Both the position numbers and the translations under genes were made by a program. Shown here in pieces: positions 1-9,001 of a stretch of 64,000 bases of DNA (the stretch's first letter is position 1; each line of letters opens with the position of its first letter). This DNA is from Burkholderia glumae LMG 2196 = ATCC 33617 (lineage in GTDB: Bacteria; Pseudomonadota; Gammaproteobacteria; Burkholderiales; Burkholderiaceae), in NCBI RefSeq assembly GCF_000960995.1, contig NZ_CP009434.1, positions 1,178,001 to 1,242,000 of the forward strand, written 5' to 3'. Under the pieces are notes generated by a model. That model was not told the DNA's origin, ran no database searches, and worked only from the letters and a program-made list of their open reading frames with translations.

Positions 1-2675
1 CAATGCCCGATTTGCGCGGGCCGGGTGGGGAGCCGACTGGCGCGCTCTACGGGATCATCAATATGCTGCGCCGCATGCGCAAGGAAGTCCGAGCAGAGTA
101 TAGCGCGTGCGTGTTCGATGCAAAGGGCAAAACGTTCCGCGACGATCTCTTCGTCGACTATAAGGCGAACCGTCCGTCGATGCCGCCCGATCTCGCGCTG
201 CAGATCGAGCCGATCCACGAGGCCGTGCGTGCGCTCGGCTGGCCGCTCCTGATGATCGAGGGCGTGGAGGCCGACGACGTGATCGGCACGCTCGCGCGCG
301 CGGCCGAGGCGCGCGGCATGAAGGTCGTGATCTCGACCGGCGACAAGGATCTCGCCCAACTCGTCACGAGCCACGTCACGCTCGTCAACACGATGACGAA
401 CGAGCTGCTCGATCGCGAGGGCGTGATCGCGAAGTTCGGCGTGCCACCCGAGCGCATCGTCGATTACCTGTCGCTGATCGGCGATACCGTCGACAACGTG
501 CCCGGCGTCGAGAAGTGCGGCCCGAAGACGGCCGTCAAATGGCTCACGCAGTACGAGACGCTCGACGGCATCGTCGAGCATGCGGCCGAGATCAAGGGCG
601 TGGTCGGCGACAACCTGCGCCGCGCGCTCGATTTCCTGCCGCTCGCGCGCAAGCTCGTGACGGTCGAGACGGCCTGCGAGCTGAAGCCGCAGGTCGAGTC
701 GATCGAGGCGTCGCTCGCCACCGGTGCGGAGTCGCGCGCCGCGCTCTTGCCGATCTTCGAGACCTATGGCTTCAAGACCTGGCGGCGCGAACTCGACGCG
801 ATGCCCGAGGACGGCGCCGCCGCGGCCGCGCCCGAGGGCATCGACCCGGTGCCGGCCGCCGCCGAGATCGAGCGCAACTACGAAACCGTGCAGACCTGGG
901 CGCAGTTCGACGCGTGGCTGGCGAAGATCGACGCGGCCGCGCTGACGTCGTTCGACACCGAGACGACCTCGCTCGATCCGATGGTCGCGCAGATCGTCGG
1001 CCTGTCCTTGTGCACCGAGCCCGGCAGCGCGGCCTACGTGCCGGTCGCGCATCGCGGCCCCGACGCGCCCGAGCAACTGCCGCGCGACGAGGTGCTCGCG
1101 AAGCTCAAGCCTTGGCTCGAAAATCCGGCGCGCAAGAAGGTCGGCCAGCATCTGAAGTATGACGCGCAGGTGCTCGCCAACTACGACATCGCGCTGAACG
1201 GCGTCGAGCACGATACGCTGCTCGAGTCCTACGTGCTCGAATCGCATCGCACGCACGACATGGACAGCCTCGCGCTGCGCCATCTCGGCGTCAAGACGAT
1301 CAAGTACGAGGACGTGGCGGGCAAGGGGGCGCAGCAGATCGGCTTCGACGAGGTCGCGCTGGACGTGGCCGCCGCCTACGCCGCCGAGGACGCCGACATC
1401 ACGCTGCAGCTGCACCGTGTGATGTATCCGCAGGTCGAGCGCGAAGCGGGCCTGAAGCGCGTCTATACCGAGATCGAGCTGCCCGTGTCGTTCGTGCTGC
1501 GCAAGATGGAGCGCACCGGCGTGCTGATCGACAGCGGCCGGCTCGAGGCACAGAGCCGCGAGATCGCGGTGCGGCTCGTCGAACTCGAACGCGAGGCCTA
1601 TGCGCTCGCGGGCGGCGAGTTCAACCTCGGCTCGCCCAAACAGATCGGCCAAATCTTCTTCGAGAAGCTGCAGCTGCCGGTGGTGAAGAAGACGCCGAGC
1701 GGGGCGCCCTCCACCGACGAGGAGGTGCTGCAGAAGCTGGCCGAGGACTATCCGCTGCCGAAGCTGCTGCTCGAGCATCGCGGCCTGTCGAAGCTCAAGT
1801 CCACCTACACCGACAAGCTGCCGCGCATGATCAACGCGAGCACGGGGCGTGTCCACACCAACTATGCGCAGGCCGTGGCCGTGACGGGGCGGCTCGCGTC
1901 GAACGATCCGAATCTGCAGAACATCCCCGTGCGCACGGCCGAGGGCCGGCGCATTCGCGAGGCGTTCATCGCCGCGCCCGGCTGCAAGATCGTGTCGGCC
2001 GACTATTCACAGATCGAGCTGCGCATCATGGCGCACATCTCCGGCGACGAATCGCTGCTGCGCGCGTTCTCGCAGGGCGAGGACATCCACCGCGCGACCG
2101 CCGCCGAGGTGTTCGGCGTGACGCCGCTCGAAGTCAGCACCGACCAGCGCCGCATCGCCAAGGTCATCAACTTCGGCCTGATCTACGGGATGAGCGCGTT
2201 CGGTCTCGCCTCGAATCTCGGCATCACGCGCGACGCCGCCAAGCTCTACATCGACCGCTATTTCGCGCGTTATCCGGGCGTGGCGAACTACATGGAAACG
2301 ACGCGCGCGTCGGCCAAGGCGCAGGGCTACGTCGAAACCGTGTTCGGCCGCCGCCTGTGGCTGCCCGAGATCAACGGCGGCAACGGCCCGCGCCGCCAGG
2401 CGGCCGAACGCGCCGCGATCAACGCGCCGATGCAGGGCACGGCCGCGGACCTGATCAAGCTGTCGATGATCGCCGTGGACGGCTGGCTCGAACGCGACGG
2501 CTTGCGTTCACGCATGATCATGCAGGTCCACGACGAACTCGTGCTCGAGGTGCCCGATGCCGAACTGGCGCTGGTGCGCGAGAAGCTGCCCGAGATGATG
2601 AGCGGCGTCGCCAAGCTGAAGGTGCCGCTGGTGGCCGAGGTCGGTGCCGGCACCAACTGGGAGGAGGCCCACTGA
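1..2675 (+). CDS. polA: DNA polymerase I (5' end outside window)
   Basis: Replication and repair polymerase that fills gaps and removes RNA primers. About 890 residues are visible; the first codons lie before the window, since the first visible Met is internal to the usual ...YHAMPDLRG segment. Three domains are seen in order: the 5'-3' nuclease domain (to about residue 270), a 3'-5' exonuclease domain with an intact DTET metal motif near residue 316, and the family A polymerase domain. The polymerase has motif A (DYSQIELR, about 667), motif B (RRIAKVINFGLIYG, about 716) and motif C (HDELVLEV, about 843). Because the DxE motif and later Asp residues are kept, proofreading is probably active. 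The gene ends with TGA and is followed by a 227-bp spacer before ndh. Confidence 0.97.
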   Translation, partial: MPDLRGPGGEPTGALYGIINMLRRMRKEVRAEYSACVFDAKGKTFRDDLFVDYKANRPSMPPDLALQIEPIHEAVRALGWPLLMIEGVEADDVIGTLARAAEARGMKVVISTGDKDLAQLVTSHVTLVNTMTNELLDREGVIAKFGVPPERIVDYLSLIGDTVDNVPGVEKCGPKTAVKWLTQYETLDGIVEHAAEIKGVVGDNLRRALDFLPLARKLVTVETACELKPQVESIEASLATGAESRAALLPIFETYGFKTWRRELDAMPEDGAAAAAPEGIDPVPAAAEIERNYETVQTWAQFDAWLAKIDAAALTSFDTETTSLDPMVAQIVGLSLCTEPGSAAYVPVAHRGPDAPEQLPRDEVLAKLKPWLENPARKKVGQHLKYDAQVLANYDIALNGVEHDTLLESYVLESHRTHDMDSLALRHLGVKTIKYEDVAGKGAQQIGFDEVALDVAAAYAAEDADITLQLHRVMYPQVEREAGLKRVYTEIELPVSFVLRKMERTGVLIDSGRLEAQSREIAVRLVELEREAYALAGGEFNLGSPKQIGQIFFEKLQLPVVKKTPSGAPSTDEEVLQKLAEDYPLPKLLLEHRGLSKLKSTYTDKLPRMINASTGRVHTNYAQAVAVTGRLASNDPNLQNIPVRTAEGRRIREAFIAAPGCKIVSADYSQIELRIMAHISGDESLLRAFSQGEDIHRATAAEVFGVTPLEVSTDQRRIAKVINFGLIYGMSAFGLASNLGITRDAAKLYIDRYFARYPGVANYMETTRASAKAQGYVETVFGRRLWLPEINGGNGPRRQAAERAAINAPMQGTAADLIKLSMIAVDGWLERDGLRSRMIMQVHDELVLEVPDAELALVREKLPEMMSGVAKLKVPLVAEVGAGTNWEEAH

Positions 2676-2902
2676 GCGGTGCGATACGGGGCCGGCGGCG
2701 CAGGCCGCCGCCCCCTGCCGCCCCGCGGGCGATGCCGTCGCCGCCAGGCACGAACCCGGGCATGTACCGGGGCACGATTCGTGCGGCAGTCGTGCGGCGC
2801 GCGCGCCGTGCCATCGCCATCCTGCGAAGCGGGCGCGCCGGCCGCCGGAGACGCCGCTTCGCCTCCGGTCGCATGCGTTACTGAACCGCGAAAGGGGGAT
2901 CG

Positions 2903-4273
2903 ATGCATCGTTTCATCATCATAGGCGGCGGTGCCGGCGGGCTCGAACTCGCGACCCGGCTCGGCGACCGCTATGGCGCACGCGGCAGGCGCGAGGCCCG
3001 CGCCCACGTCACGCTCGTCGACCGTCATCCGACGCACATCTGGAAACCGCTGCTGCACGAGGTGGCCGCGGGCAGCATGGACCCTTTTACACAGGAGCTT
3101 GAATATGCGGCCCAGGCGCGCTGGCATGGCTTTGAGTTCCAGCAGGGCGAACTGATCTCGATCGACCGCGGGGCCCGCCGCGTCTTGGTGGCCGCCGTCC
3201 ACGACGGCGACGGCCTCGAACTGATGCCCGAGCGCGAGCTCGAATACGACACGCTGGTGATCGCGATCGGCAGTACCACCCACTTCTTCGGTGTCGAGGG
3301 CGCGCAGCAGCACGCCATCGCGCTCGACACGGTGAGCGAGGCGGAGCGTTTTCGCAAGCGTCTGATCGCGGCCTGCATCCGCGCCGAGCATCGCGTGCCG
3401 GAGCCCGCGCAGCCCGGCGTCGAACCCGACCGGCCGCAGGCGGCTCAGCCGGCGGAGCCGGCCGAACCGCGCGTCCAGGTCGTGATCGTCGGGGCCGGCG
3501 CGACCGGCGTGGAGCTGTCCGCCGAGTTGCGCAATACCGCTCAGGTCCTGGCCGCGTATGGTCTGCACAAGCTCGACCCGCAGCGCGACGTCGGCATCGT
3601 GCTGATCGAGTCGGGGCCGCGCATCCTGCCCGCGCTGCCCGAGCGCGTGGCGAACGCGACGGCCGAACTACTCGGGAAACTCGGCGTGCGGCTGATGACG
3701 GGCGAGCGCGTGACCGAGGTCGCGCCGGGATGCGTGCGTACCGCGAGCGGCCAGTCGGTGCGCGCCGACCTGACGGTCTGGGCAGCCGGCATCAAGGCGC
3801 CGGCCTTGCTATCGCAGCTCGATGGCCTCGAGGTGAACCGGCTCGGCCAGCTCGTGGTGCGCCAGACGCTGCAGACCACGCTCGACGACGACGTGTTCGC
3901 GCTGGGCGATTGCGCCGCCTGCGCGTGGCCGGGTAACGATCGCGGCGTGCCGCCGCGCGCGCAGGCCGCGCACCAGCAGGCGAGCTTCCTGCTGCGTGCG
4001 CTGGCCTGCCGGCTCGAACGGCGGCCGCTGCCGTCATTCACCTATCGCGATTTCGGCTCGCTGGTGTCGCTCGGCCACTTCAGCGCAGTCGGCAGCCTGA
4101 TGGGCGGCCTGATCGGCGGCAACATGCTGATCGAGGGCTTGTTCGCGCGCTTCATGTACATGTCGCTGTACCGGCTCCATATCGCTGCGCTGCATGGCTA
4201 TCCCCGCATGATGCTCGACACCGTGGCGCACTGGCTGCGCCGCTCCACGCTGCCGCGCGTGAAGCTGCACTGA
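2903..4273 (+). CDS. ndh: Type II NADH dehydrogenase (FAD, NDH-2)
   Basis: Predicted single-subunit NADH:quinone oxidoreductase of the respiratory chain, attached to the inner face of the cytoplasmic membrane. It does not pump protons. The protein has 456 residues. An FAD-binding GGGAGG motif lies at residues 7-12, and a second dinucleotide motif (VGAGATGVELS) near residue 196 should bind NADH. A late FAD motif (FALGDCA) sits near residue 332, and the C-terminal third holds a Gly-rich hydrophobic stretch and amphipathic segment typical of NDH-2 membrane anchoring. The ATG at 2903 follows an AAAGGGGG ribosome site. An insert of about 25 residues rich in Pro and Glu (near residues 160-190) separates the two Rossmann halves. 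Sulfide:quinone reductases are related, but no catalytic Cys pair is seen. Confidence 0.88.
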   Translation: MHRFIIIGGGAGGLELATRLGDRYGARGRREARAHVTLVDRHPTHIWKPLLHEVAAGSMDPFTQELEYAAQARWHGFEFQQGELISIDRGARRVLVAAVHDGDGLELMPERELEYDTLVIAIGSTTHFFGVEGAQQHAIALDTVSEAERFRKRLIAACIRAEHRVPEPAQPGVEPDRPQAAQPAEPAEPRVQVVIVGAGATGVELSAELRNTAQVLAAYGLHKLDPQRDVGIVLIESGPRILPALPERVANATAELLGKLGVRLMTGERVTEVAPGCVRTASGQSVRADLTVWAAGIKAPALLSQLDGLEVNRLGQLVVRQTLQTTLDDDVFALGDCAACAWPGNDRGVPPRAQAAHQQASFLLRALACRLERRPLPSFTYRDFGSLVSLGHFSAVGSLMGGLIGGNMLIEGLFARFMYMSLYRLHIAALHGYPRMMLDTVAHWLRRSTLPRVKLH

Positions 4274-4501
4274 CGCGCCCCGAAGCACCGCGCGCCGGGC
4301 CGGCGGTGCGCCGACGGCCGGCGCCACCCGGCGCGGCGTGCTCGAAACAGTTGACGGCGCCGGCCATGTTTCGGCATCGTGTGCGGGTTCCGGACGAACG
4401 GGGACGGATGATGACCGTCGTTGCCGTTCACGTCCGTTCGAATTCCCGGTGCCGCCGCCATACCCGGCGGCACCACCGCGCTGAATAATCAGGAGCCCTC
4501 C

Positions 4502-5377
4502 ATGCTGAAACCCGAAGTGGACAGTCTCGTTCCCCACGTCCCGTTCAGTCGCCGCCGCTTCGTGCAGGCGGCGCTCGGCGGCTCGTTCGCCGCCGCGGTG
4601 CTGCCGGTGTCGGCACAAACGATCACGACCGACAGCAACGGTCTCGATTGCGATACGGTCGAGATCCGGTCGGGCGACGCCAGCGTTCCCGCCTACCGCG
4701 CCCAGCCGGACGGCAAGAGCAACCTGCCGGTGATCGTCGTGATCCACGAGGTGTTCGGGGTCCATGCGCACATTGCCGACGTGTGCCGCCGCTTCGCGAA
4801 GCTCGGCTATCTCGCGATCGCGCCGGACTTGTATGCGCGGCAGGGCGATCCGTCGAAATACCCGACCATCCAGGGCCTCTACGAGGCGATCGTCAGCAAG
4901 GTACCCGATCGCCAGGTCAGCGAGGATCTGGACGCGACGGTCGCGTGGGCCGGCAAGAACGGCGGGGACCCGACGCGGCTCGGCGTCACCGGTTTCTGCT
5001 GGGGCGGGCGGCAGGCCTGGCTGTTTGCCGAGCACAATCCGCACGTGCGCGCGGCAGTGGCCTGGTACGGCAAGCTGACCGGCGAGCGCAACGAGATGAC
5101 GCCGTTCAACCCGATCGATCACGCGGCCGACCTTAAGGCGCCGGTGCTCGGCCTGTACGGCGCGAAGGACGACAGCATTGCGCAGGATACGCTGTCCCAG
5201 ATGCGCGGCAAGCTGCTCGCGAGCGGCACTCAGGCCGGGCGCGAGTCGGAGATTCTCGTGTATCCGGATGCGGGGCACGCGTTCTTCGCCGACTACCGGC
5301 CGAGCTACGTGAAGGCCGATGCCGAGGACGGCTGGAGGCGCGCGCTCGCGTGGTTCCACAAGTACGGCGTCATGTGA
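4502..5377 (+). CDS. Dienelactone hydrolase family protein, Tat-exported
   Basis: Alpha/beta hydrolase of the dienelactone hydrolase family, 291 residues. A twin-arginine signal (SRRRFVQAALGG followed by an Ala-rich stretch and an AQ cleavage region) near residues 15-40 predicts folded export by the Tat pathway, unusual for a cytoplasmic catabolic enzyme. The Cys nucleophile is in GFCWGGR (about residue 166), the Asp in YGAKDD (about 221) and the His in DAGHAFF (about 261), so the Cys-Asp-His triad is complete. The ATG at 4502 follows an AGGAG site; longer frames upstream lack one. No catechol-pathway genes are nearby, so the true substrate is not predicted; it may be a general carboxylesterase or lactonase. 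Confidence 0.87.
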   Translation: MLKPEVDSLVPHVPFSRRRFVQAALGGSFAAAVLPVSAQTITTDSNGLDCDTVEIRSGDASVPAYRAQPDGKSNLPVIVVIHEVFGVHAHIADVCRRFAKLGYLAIAPDLYARQGDPSKYPTIQGLYEAIVSKVPDRQVSEDLDATVAWAGKNGGDPTRLGVTGFCWGGRQAWLFAEHNPHVRAAVAWYGKLTGERNEMTPFNPIDHAADLKAPVLGLYGAKDDSIAQDTLSQMRGKLLASGTQAGRESEILVYPDAGHAFFADYRPSYVKADAEDGWRRALAWFHKYGVM

Positions 5378-5392
5378 CGCCGGGCCTGCGGA

Positions 5393-6262
5393 TCAGCGGG
5401 TCGGGCCGGTCGCGATCGGCCGCGACGGGTCCGCGCTCCATTCGCTCCACGAGCCCGCGTAGAGCAGCGGGTTGTGGAGCCCGGCGATCTCCATGGCCAG
5501 CGCGTTATGGCAGGCCGTCACGCCCGAGCCGCACTGCAGGATCACGTTGTTGGCGGGCTGCTCGCCGATCACGCTGATCCATTCGTCACGCAGTTGATGG
5601 CCGCTCTTGAAGCGGCCCTCCGGATTCAGATTGTCCTTGAAGAAGCGGTTCACGGCGCCGGGGATGTGGCCGCCGATGCGGTCGAGCGTCTCGTTCTCGC
5701 CGCGGTAGCGGTCCGCGGCGCGCGCGTCCACCACCAGCCGCGCTTTCGATGCCAGATTGGCGACCACGGCCGCCGCGTCGACCACGGTGGCGAGCGGCGG
5801 TTGCGCGCGGAAATCGCCGGCGCGTTCGGCCGGCATGTCGCGCGTGAGCGTGCCGCCCGCCGCCTGCCACGCCTGCAGGCCGCCGTCGAGCACCGCCACC
5901 GAGTCGTGGCCGAGCCAGCGCAGCAGCCACCACAGCCGCGCCGCGTAAATGCCGCCTTGGGCGTCGTAGGCTACCACCTGCTGGTTCGCGCGCAGGCCCT
6001 TCGCGGCGAGCGTGGCGACCAGCGTCTCGCGCGCGGGCAGCGGATGGCGGCCGTTGCTGCCCGTTTTCGGGCCGGACAGATCGCGATCGAGGTGCAGATA
6101 GCGCGCGCCGGGCAGATGGCCGGTCGCGTAGGCTTGCGCGCCGGCGTCGGGATCGGTCAGGTCGAAGCGGCAATCGAACACGATCAGGCTGTCCGGCGCG
6201 GCGGCGAGACGTTCCGCCAGATTGTCGGCGGAGATGAGCGTCGTGTAATGCGTGTGGGACAT
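5393..6262 (-). CDS. sseA: 3-mercaptopyruvate/thiosulfate sulfurtransferase
   Basis: Two-rhodanese-domain sulfurtransferase of 289 residues, transferring sulfur from mercaptopyruvate or thiosulfate to an acceptor. The N-terminal rhodanese domain is structural; the C-terminal domain carries the active loop CGSGVTA, the version expected for mercaptopyruvate sulfurtransferase (thiosulfate sulfurtransferases tend to have CRxGxT). The CRFDLTDPDAG segment near the start is typical of the family. The start at 6262 is supported by an AGGAG site 6 bases upstream on the minus strand; the open frame extends 12 codons further without a site. It is convergent with the dienelactone hydrolase gene, with 15 bp between stops. 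Confidence 0.9.
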   Translation of the reverse strand: MSHTHYTTLISADNLAERLAAAPDSLIVFDCRFDLTDPDAGAQAYATGHLPGARYLHLDRDLSGPKTGSNGRHPLPARETLVATLAAKGLRANQQVVAYDAQGGIYAARLWWLLRWLGHDSVAVLDGGLQAWQAAGGTLTRDMPAERAGDFRAQPPLATVVDAAAVVANLASKARLVVDARAADRYRGENETLDRIGGHIPGAVNRFFKDNLNPEGRFKSGHQLRDEWISVIGEQPANNVILQCGSGVTACHNALAMEIAGLHNPLLYAGSWSEWSADPSRPIATGPTR

Positions 6263-6306
6263 GGTAGCTCCTGCGGGGAAACGGGCCGGAACCAACAAGT
6301 CTAAAC

Positions 6307-6331
6307 AAAAAAAGACAGGCCGAAGCCTGTC
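6307..6331 (-). terminator. Intrinsic terminator of the Rieske oxygenase gene
   Basis: A perfect 7-bp stem (GACAGGC / GCCTGTC, loop CGAA) is followed on the minus strand by seven T residues (A7 at 6307-6313 on the plus strand). On the plus strand TTTT follows it as well, so it may act in both directions. It lies 35 bp past the Rieske oxygenase stop. Confidence 0.85.
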
Positions 6332-6365
6332 TTTTGCGGATTGTGCCGCCGCGATGCCGGCCGCG

Positions 6366-7472
6366 TCAGATCGTGCCCAGCTTGCGGCGCAGGAACTCGT
6401 GGAAGTGCTGCATGCCGTCTTCCATCGGACTTTGATACGGCCCGACTTGCGATTCGCCGCGCTCCATCAGCGCACGGCGGCCGGCGTCCATGCGCATCGC
6501 GATCTCGTCGTCCTCGACCGCGGTTTCCATATAGGCCGCCCGCTCGGCCTCGACGAATTCGCGTTCGAACAGCGCGATTTCCTCGGGGTAGTAGAACTCG
6601 ACGATGTTGGTCGTCTGCTGCGGGCCGCGCGGAATCAGCCACGACACCACGAGCACGTGCGGATACCACTCGATCATCAGGCCCGGGTAATAGACCATCC
6701 AGATCGCGCCGAACTCGGGCGGCACGCCGTCCCGAAAGCGCAGCACCTGCTCGTGCCACTTCTGATACGTCGGGCTGCCCGGCTTGGCGAGCGCGTTATG
6801 CACGCCGACCGTCTGCACGCTGTACCAGTCGCCGAACTCCCATTTGAGGTCGTCGCAGGACACGAAGCTGCCGAGGCCCGGGTGGAACGGGACGACGTGG
6901 TAATCCTCGAGGTAGACCTCGATGAACGTCTTCCAGTTGTAGTTGCACTCATGCACTTCGACATGATCGAACAGGTAGTCCGAGAAGTTGAAGTGATGGC
7001 GCGGGCCGAGGTTCGCGAGATCCTTGGCAACGTCGCGGCCTTCCGCCTCGAACAACAGCCCCTGCCAATTCTGCAGCGGGGTGCGGTTCAGGTTCAGGCA
7101 GGGTTTGTCGGGGAAGTGCGGCGCCCCGAGCAAGCGGCCGTCGAGATCGTAGGTCCAGCGGTGCAGCGGACACACGATGTTGCTCGCATGGCCGCGGCCG
7201 TTCAGCATGATCGCCTGCCGGTGACGGCAGACATTGGAAAGCAACTCGACGCGGGATTCCTGGTTGCGCACCAGCACGCGGCCTTCCTTTTCGGATGGCA
7301 GCGCGAAATAATCTCCAGCCTCGGGCACCATCAACTCGTGCCCGATGTAACGAGGTCCTTGCCTGAAGAGAGTTTCGACTTCGCGCGCCAGAAGCGCCTC
7401 GTCGAAATAAGCCGTGACTGGAAGCTGGCTGGATGCCGACTTCAACTGCAGCGCGTCGCTCAGATTGGACAT
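6366..7472 (-). CDS. Rieske aromatic-ring-hydroxylating oxygenase, alpha subunit
   Basis: Non-heme iron oxygenase large subunit, 368 residues. The Rieske [2Fe-2S] ligands are seen as CRH near residue 83 and CPLH near residue 103. The mononuclear iron site shows as EDYHVVPFH near residue 190, giving the two His ligands; a downstream Asp should complete the facial triad. ATG at 7472 is preceded by GGGAG, whereas the longer open frame is not. No reductase, ferredoxin or beta-subunit gene is adjacent, so its electron donors must be encoded elsewhere and the substrate cannot be told from context. Family relatives act on aromatic rings, stachydrine, carnitine or choline-type amines. Confidence 0.86.
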   Translation of the reverse strand: MSNLSDALQLKSASSQLPVTAYFDEALLAREVETLFRQGPRYIGHELMVPEAGDYFALPSEKEGRVLVRNQESRVELLSNVCRHRQAIMLNGRGHASNIVCPLHRWTYDLDGRLLGAPHFPDKPCLNLNRTPLQNWQGLLFEAEGRDVAKDLANLGPRHHFNFSDYLFDHVEVHECNYNWKTFIEVYLEDYHVVPFHPGLGSFVSCDDLKWEFGDWYSVQTVGVHNALAKPGSPTYQKWHEQVLRFRDGVPPEFGAIWMVYYPGLMIEWYPHVLVVSWLIPRGPQQTTNIVEFYYPEEIALFEREFVEAERAAYMETAVEDDEIAMRMDAGRRALMERGESQVGPYQSPMEDGMQHFHEFLRRKLGTI

Positions 7473-7544
7473 TCCCACTCCCGGTGAAAGCGTGAAAGCA
7501 GTGAACAACCCAACCATCGAAGAATCGATTTAGGGGAACCGATG

Positions 7545-7550
7545 ATTATA
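7545..7550 (-). promoter_or_regulatory. Candidate -10 box for the Rieske gene
   Basis: On the minus strand this reads TATAAT, 72 bp upstream of the chosen start. No convincing -35 hexamer lies at the right distance, so it is only a candidate. Confidence 0.35.
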
Positions 7551-7592
7551 CTCGGAAGTGCATCGAGCGGGTAAGTTAAGTGCCTGATTTGT

Positions 7593-7606
7593 GTCAAAAT
7601 TTTGAC
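7593..7606. promoter_or_regulatory. Perfect 14-bp palindrome in divergent spacer
   Basis: GTCAAAATTTTGAC is fully self-complementary and lies between the Rieske gene (minus) and xseB (plus). It could be an operator for a dimeric regulator; no cognate regulator is in the window next to it. Confidence 0.4.
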
Positions 7607-7741
7607 CGTCGATGGCGAGGCCCCGGTTGCGCGCCTGCTTGGCGGTCCGCACCGACGGGGCGGATCGGCTGCGCGGACGGGGCCCCGAATCCGCTTTTGC
7701 CGTAGAATGTCCGACTTGTTTTTAATTTGACACCTCGTCCC

Positions 7742-8035
7742 ATGGCGAAAAACGCAACCCCGGACGCCGCGGCGTCGGGTGCCGGTCCCGATTCGGCGCC
7801 GGCTTCCTACGAAACCGCGCTCGAGGAACTCGAGACGCTGGTCGCACGGATGGAGGGTGGCGCCCTGAGCCTCGAGGATTCGCTGAGCGCATATCGCCGC
7901 GGCGCAGTCCTCGTTGCGTTTTGCCAACAGCAGCTCGACAAGGTGGAGCAGCAGGTGCGCGTGCTCGACGGGGCCGCGCTGAAGCCGCACTCCACCGGCG
8001 TGGCCGCTACGGACGGCGAAGACGACGATCTATGA
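7742..8035 (+). CDS. xseB: Exodeoxyribonuclease VII small subunit
   Basis: Small regulatory subunit of exonuclease VII, which degrades single-stranded DNA; many copies bind one XseA. The 97-residue protein has the family core YETALEELETLVARMEGG followed by LSLEDSLSAYRRGA, two helices forming a coiled-coil hairpin. The N-terminal 20 residues are a low-complexity leader. The ATG at 7742 is used in preference to an in-frame TTG at 7727. The stop overlaps the ispA start (ATGA at 8032-8035), indicating translational coupling, and xseB-ispA-dxs is a common order in proteobacteria. Confidence 0.95.
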   Translation: MAKNATPDAAASGAGPDSAPASYETALEELETLVARMEGGALSLEDSLSAYRRGAVLVAFCQQQLDKVEQQVRVLDGAALKPHSTGVAATDGEDDDL

Positions 8036-8916
8036 CATTCCAACAATGGATGCGCGCGGTGCTGGCGCGCGTCGAAGATGCGCTTGGCCACTATCTGCCG
8101 GCCGACACGGTGGTTCCCGGCACGCTGCACGAAGCGATGCGCTATGCGGTGATGGGTGGGGGCAAACGCGTGAGGCCGCTGCTGTGCCATGCGGCCGGTG
8201 AGCTGACGGGCGCGAGCGAGGCGGCCAGCAATGCCGCGTCGGCCGCGCTGGAGATGATCCACGTCTATTCGCTTGTTCACGACGACATGCCGTGCATGGA
8301 CGACGATGCGCTGCGCCGTGGCAAGCCGACCGTCCACGTGCAGTATGACGAGCCGACGGCGCTGCTGGTCGGCGACGCGCTGCAGTCGCAGGCGTTCGTG
8401 GCGCTGACCGACGCGGCCGCGCTCTCGCCGCAGCAGCAGGCCGCGCTCGTGCGCGAGCTGGCGCTCGCGAGCGGCTCGATCGGCATGGCCGGCGGGCAGG
8501 CGATCGACCTCGCCAGCGTCGGCCAGATGCTGACGCGCGAGCAGCTTGAGACGATGCACCGGATGAAGACGGGGGCGCTGCTGCGTGCCTCGGTGCGCAT
8601 GGGGGCGCTGGCCGGCGAGACGCCGACCGCGGACACCATGCGCGCGCTCGACGCCTATGCAGCCGCGGTCGGTCTCGCGTTCCAGGTGGTCGACGACATT
8701 CTCGACGTCACCACCGATTCGGCCACGCTCGGCAAGACGGCTGGCAAGGACGCGGCAGCCAACAAGCCCACTTACGTGTCGATCATCGGTCTCGATGCGT
8801 CGCGCGAGCTGGCCGCGCAGTTGCGCGCCGATGCGCACGCGGCGCTGCAACCGTTCGGCGCGCGCGCGCAACGCCTTGCCGAACTCGCCGACCTGGTGGT
8901 GAACCGGGTCAGCTGA
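8032..8916 (+). CDS. ispA: Farnesyl (geranyl) diphosphate synthase
   Basis: Condenses IPP with DMAPP and GPP to make farnesyl diphosphate for quinones, undecaprenol and hopanoids. It has 294 residues, the usual length. The first Asp-rich motif (DDMPCMDDD, about residue 84) and the second (VVDDILD, about 221) bind magnesium and diphosphate; GGGKRVRP near residue 43 binds IPP. The spacing in the first motif (two residues between the Asp pairs) is of the bacterial FPP synthase type. It starts inside the xseB stop codon and is 85 bp upstream of dxs. Confidence 0.95.
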   Translation: MTFQQWMRAVLARVEDALGHYLPADTVVPGTLHEAMRYAVMGGGKRVRPLLCHAAGELTGASEAASNAASAALEMIHVYSLVHDDMPCMDDDALRRGKPTVHVQYDEPTALLVGDALQSQAFVALTDAAALSPQQQAALVRELALASGSIGMAGGQAIDLASVGQMLTREQLETMHRMKTGALLRASVRMGALAGETPTADTMRALDAYAAAVGLAFQVVDDILDVTTDSATLGKTAGKDAAANKPTYVSIIGLDASRELAAQLRADAHAALQPFGARAQRLAELADLVVNRVS

Positions 8917-9001
8917 CGCGAAAGCCCGCCGCCGCGCCTGGCCTTGCAAGAAGGCGCGCGAAGGAGTGCGGGCGCGTTTGATTTCCTACAATGGAACGAC
9001 G

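Noticed and set aside
2327..3568. A 413-residue minus-strand frame across the polA/ndh junction
   Set aside because: It runs antisense through two well-supported genes and has no recognisable domain.
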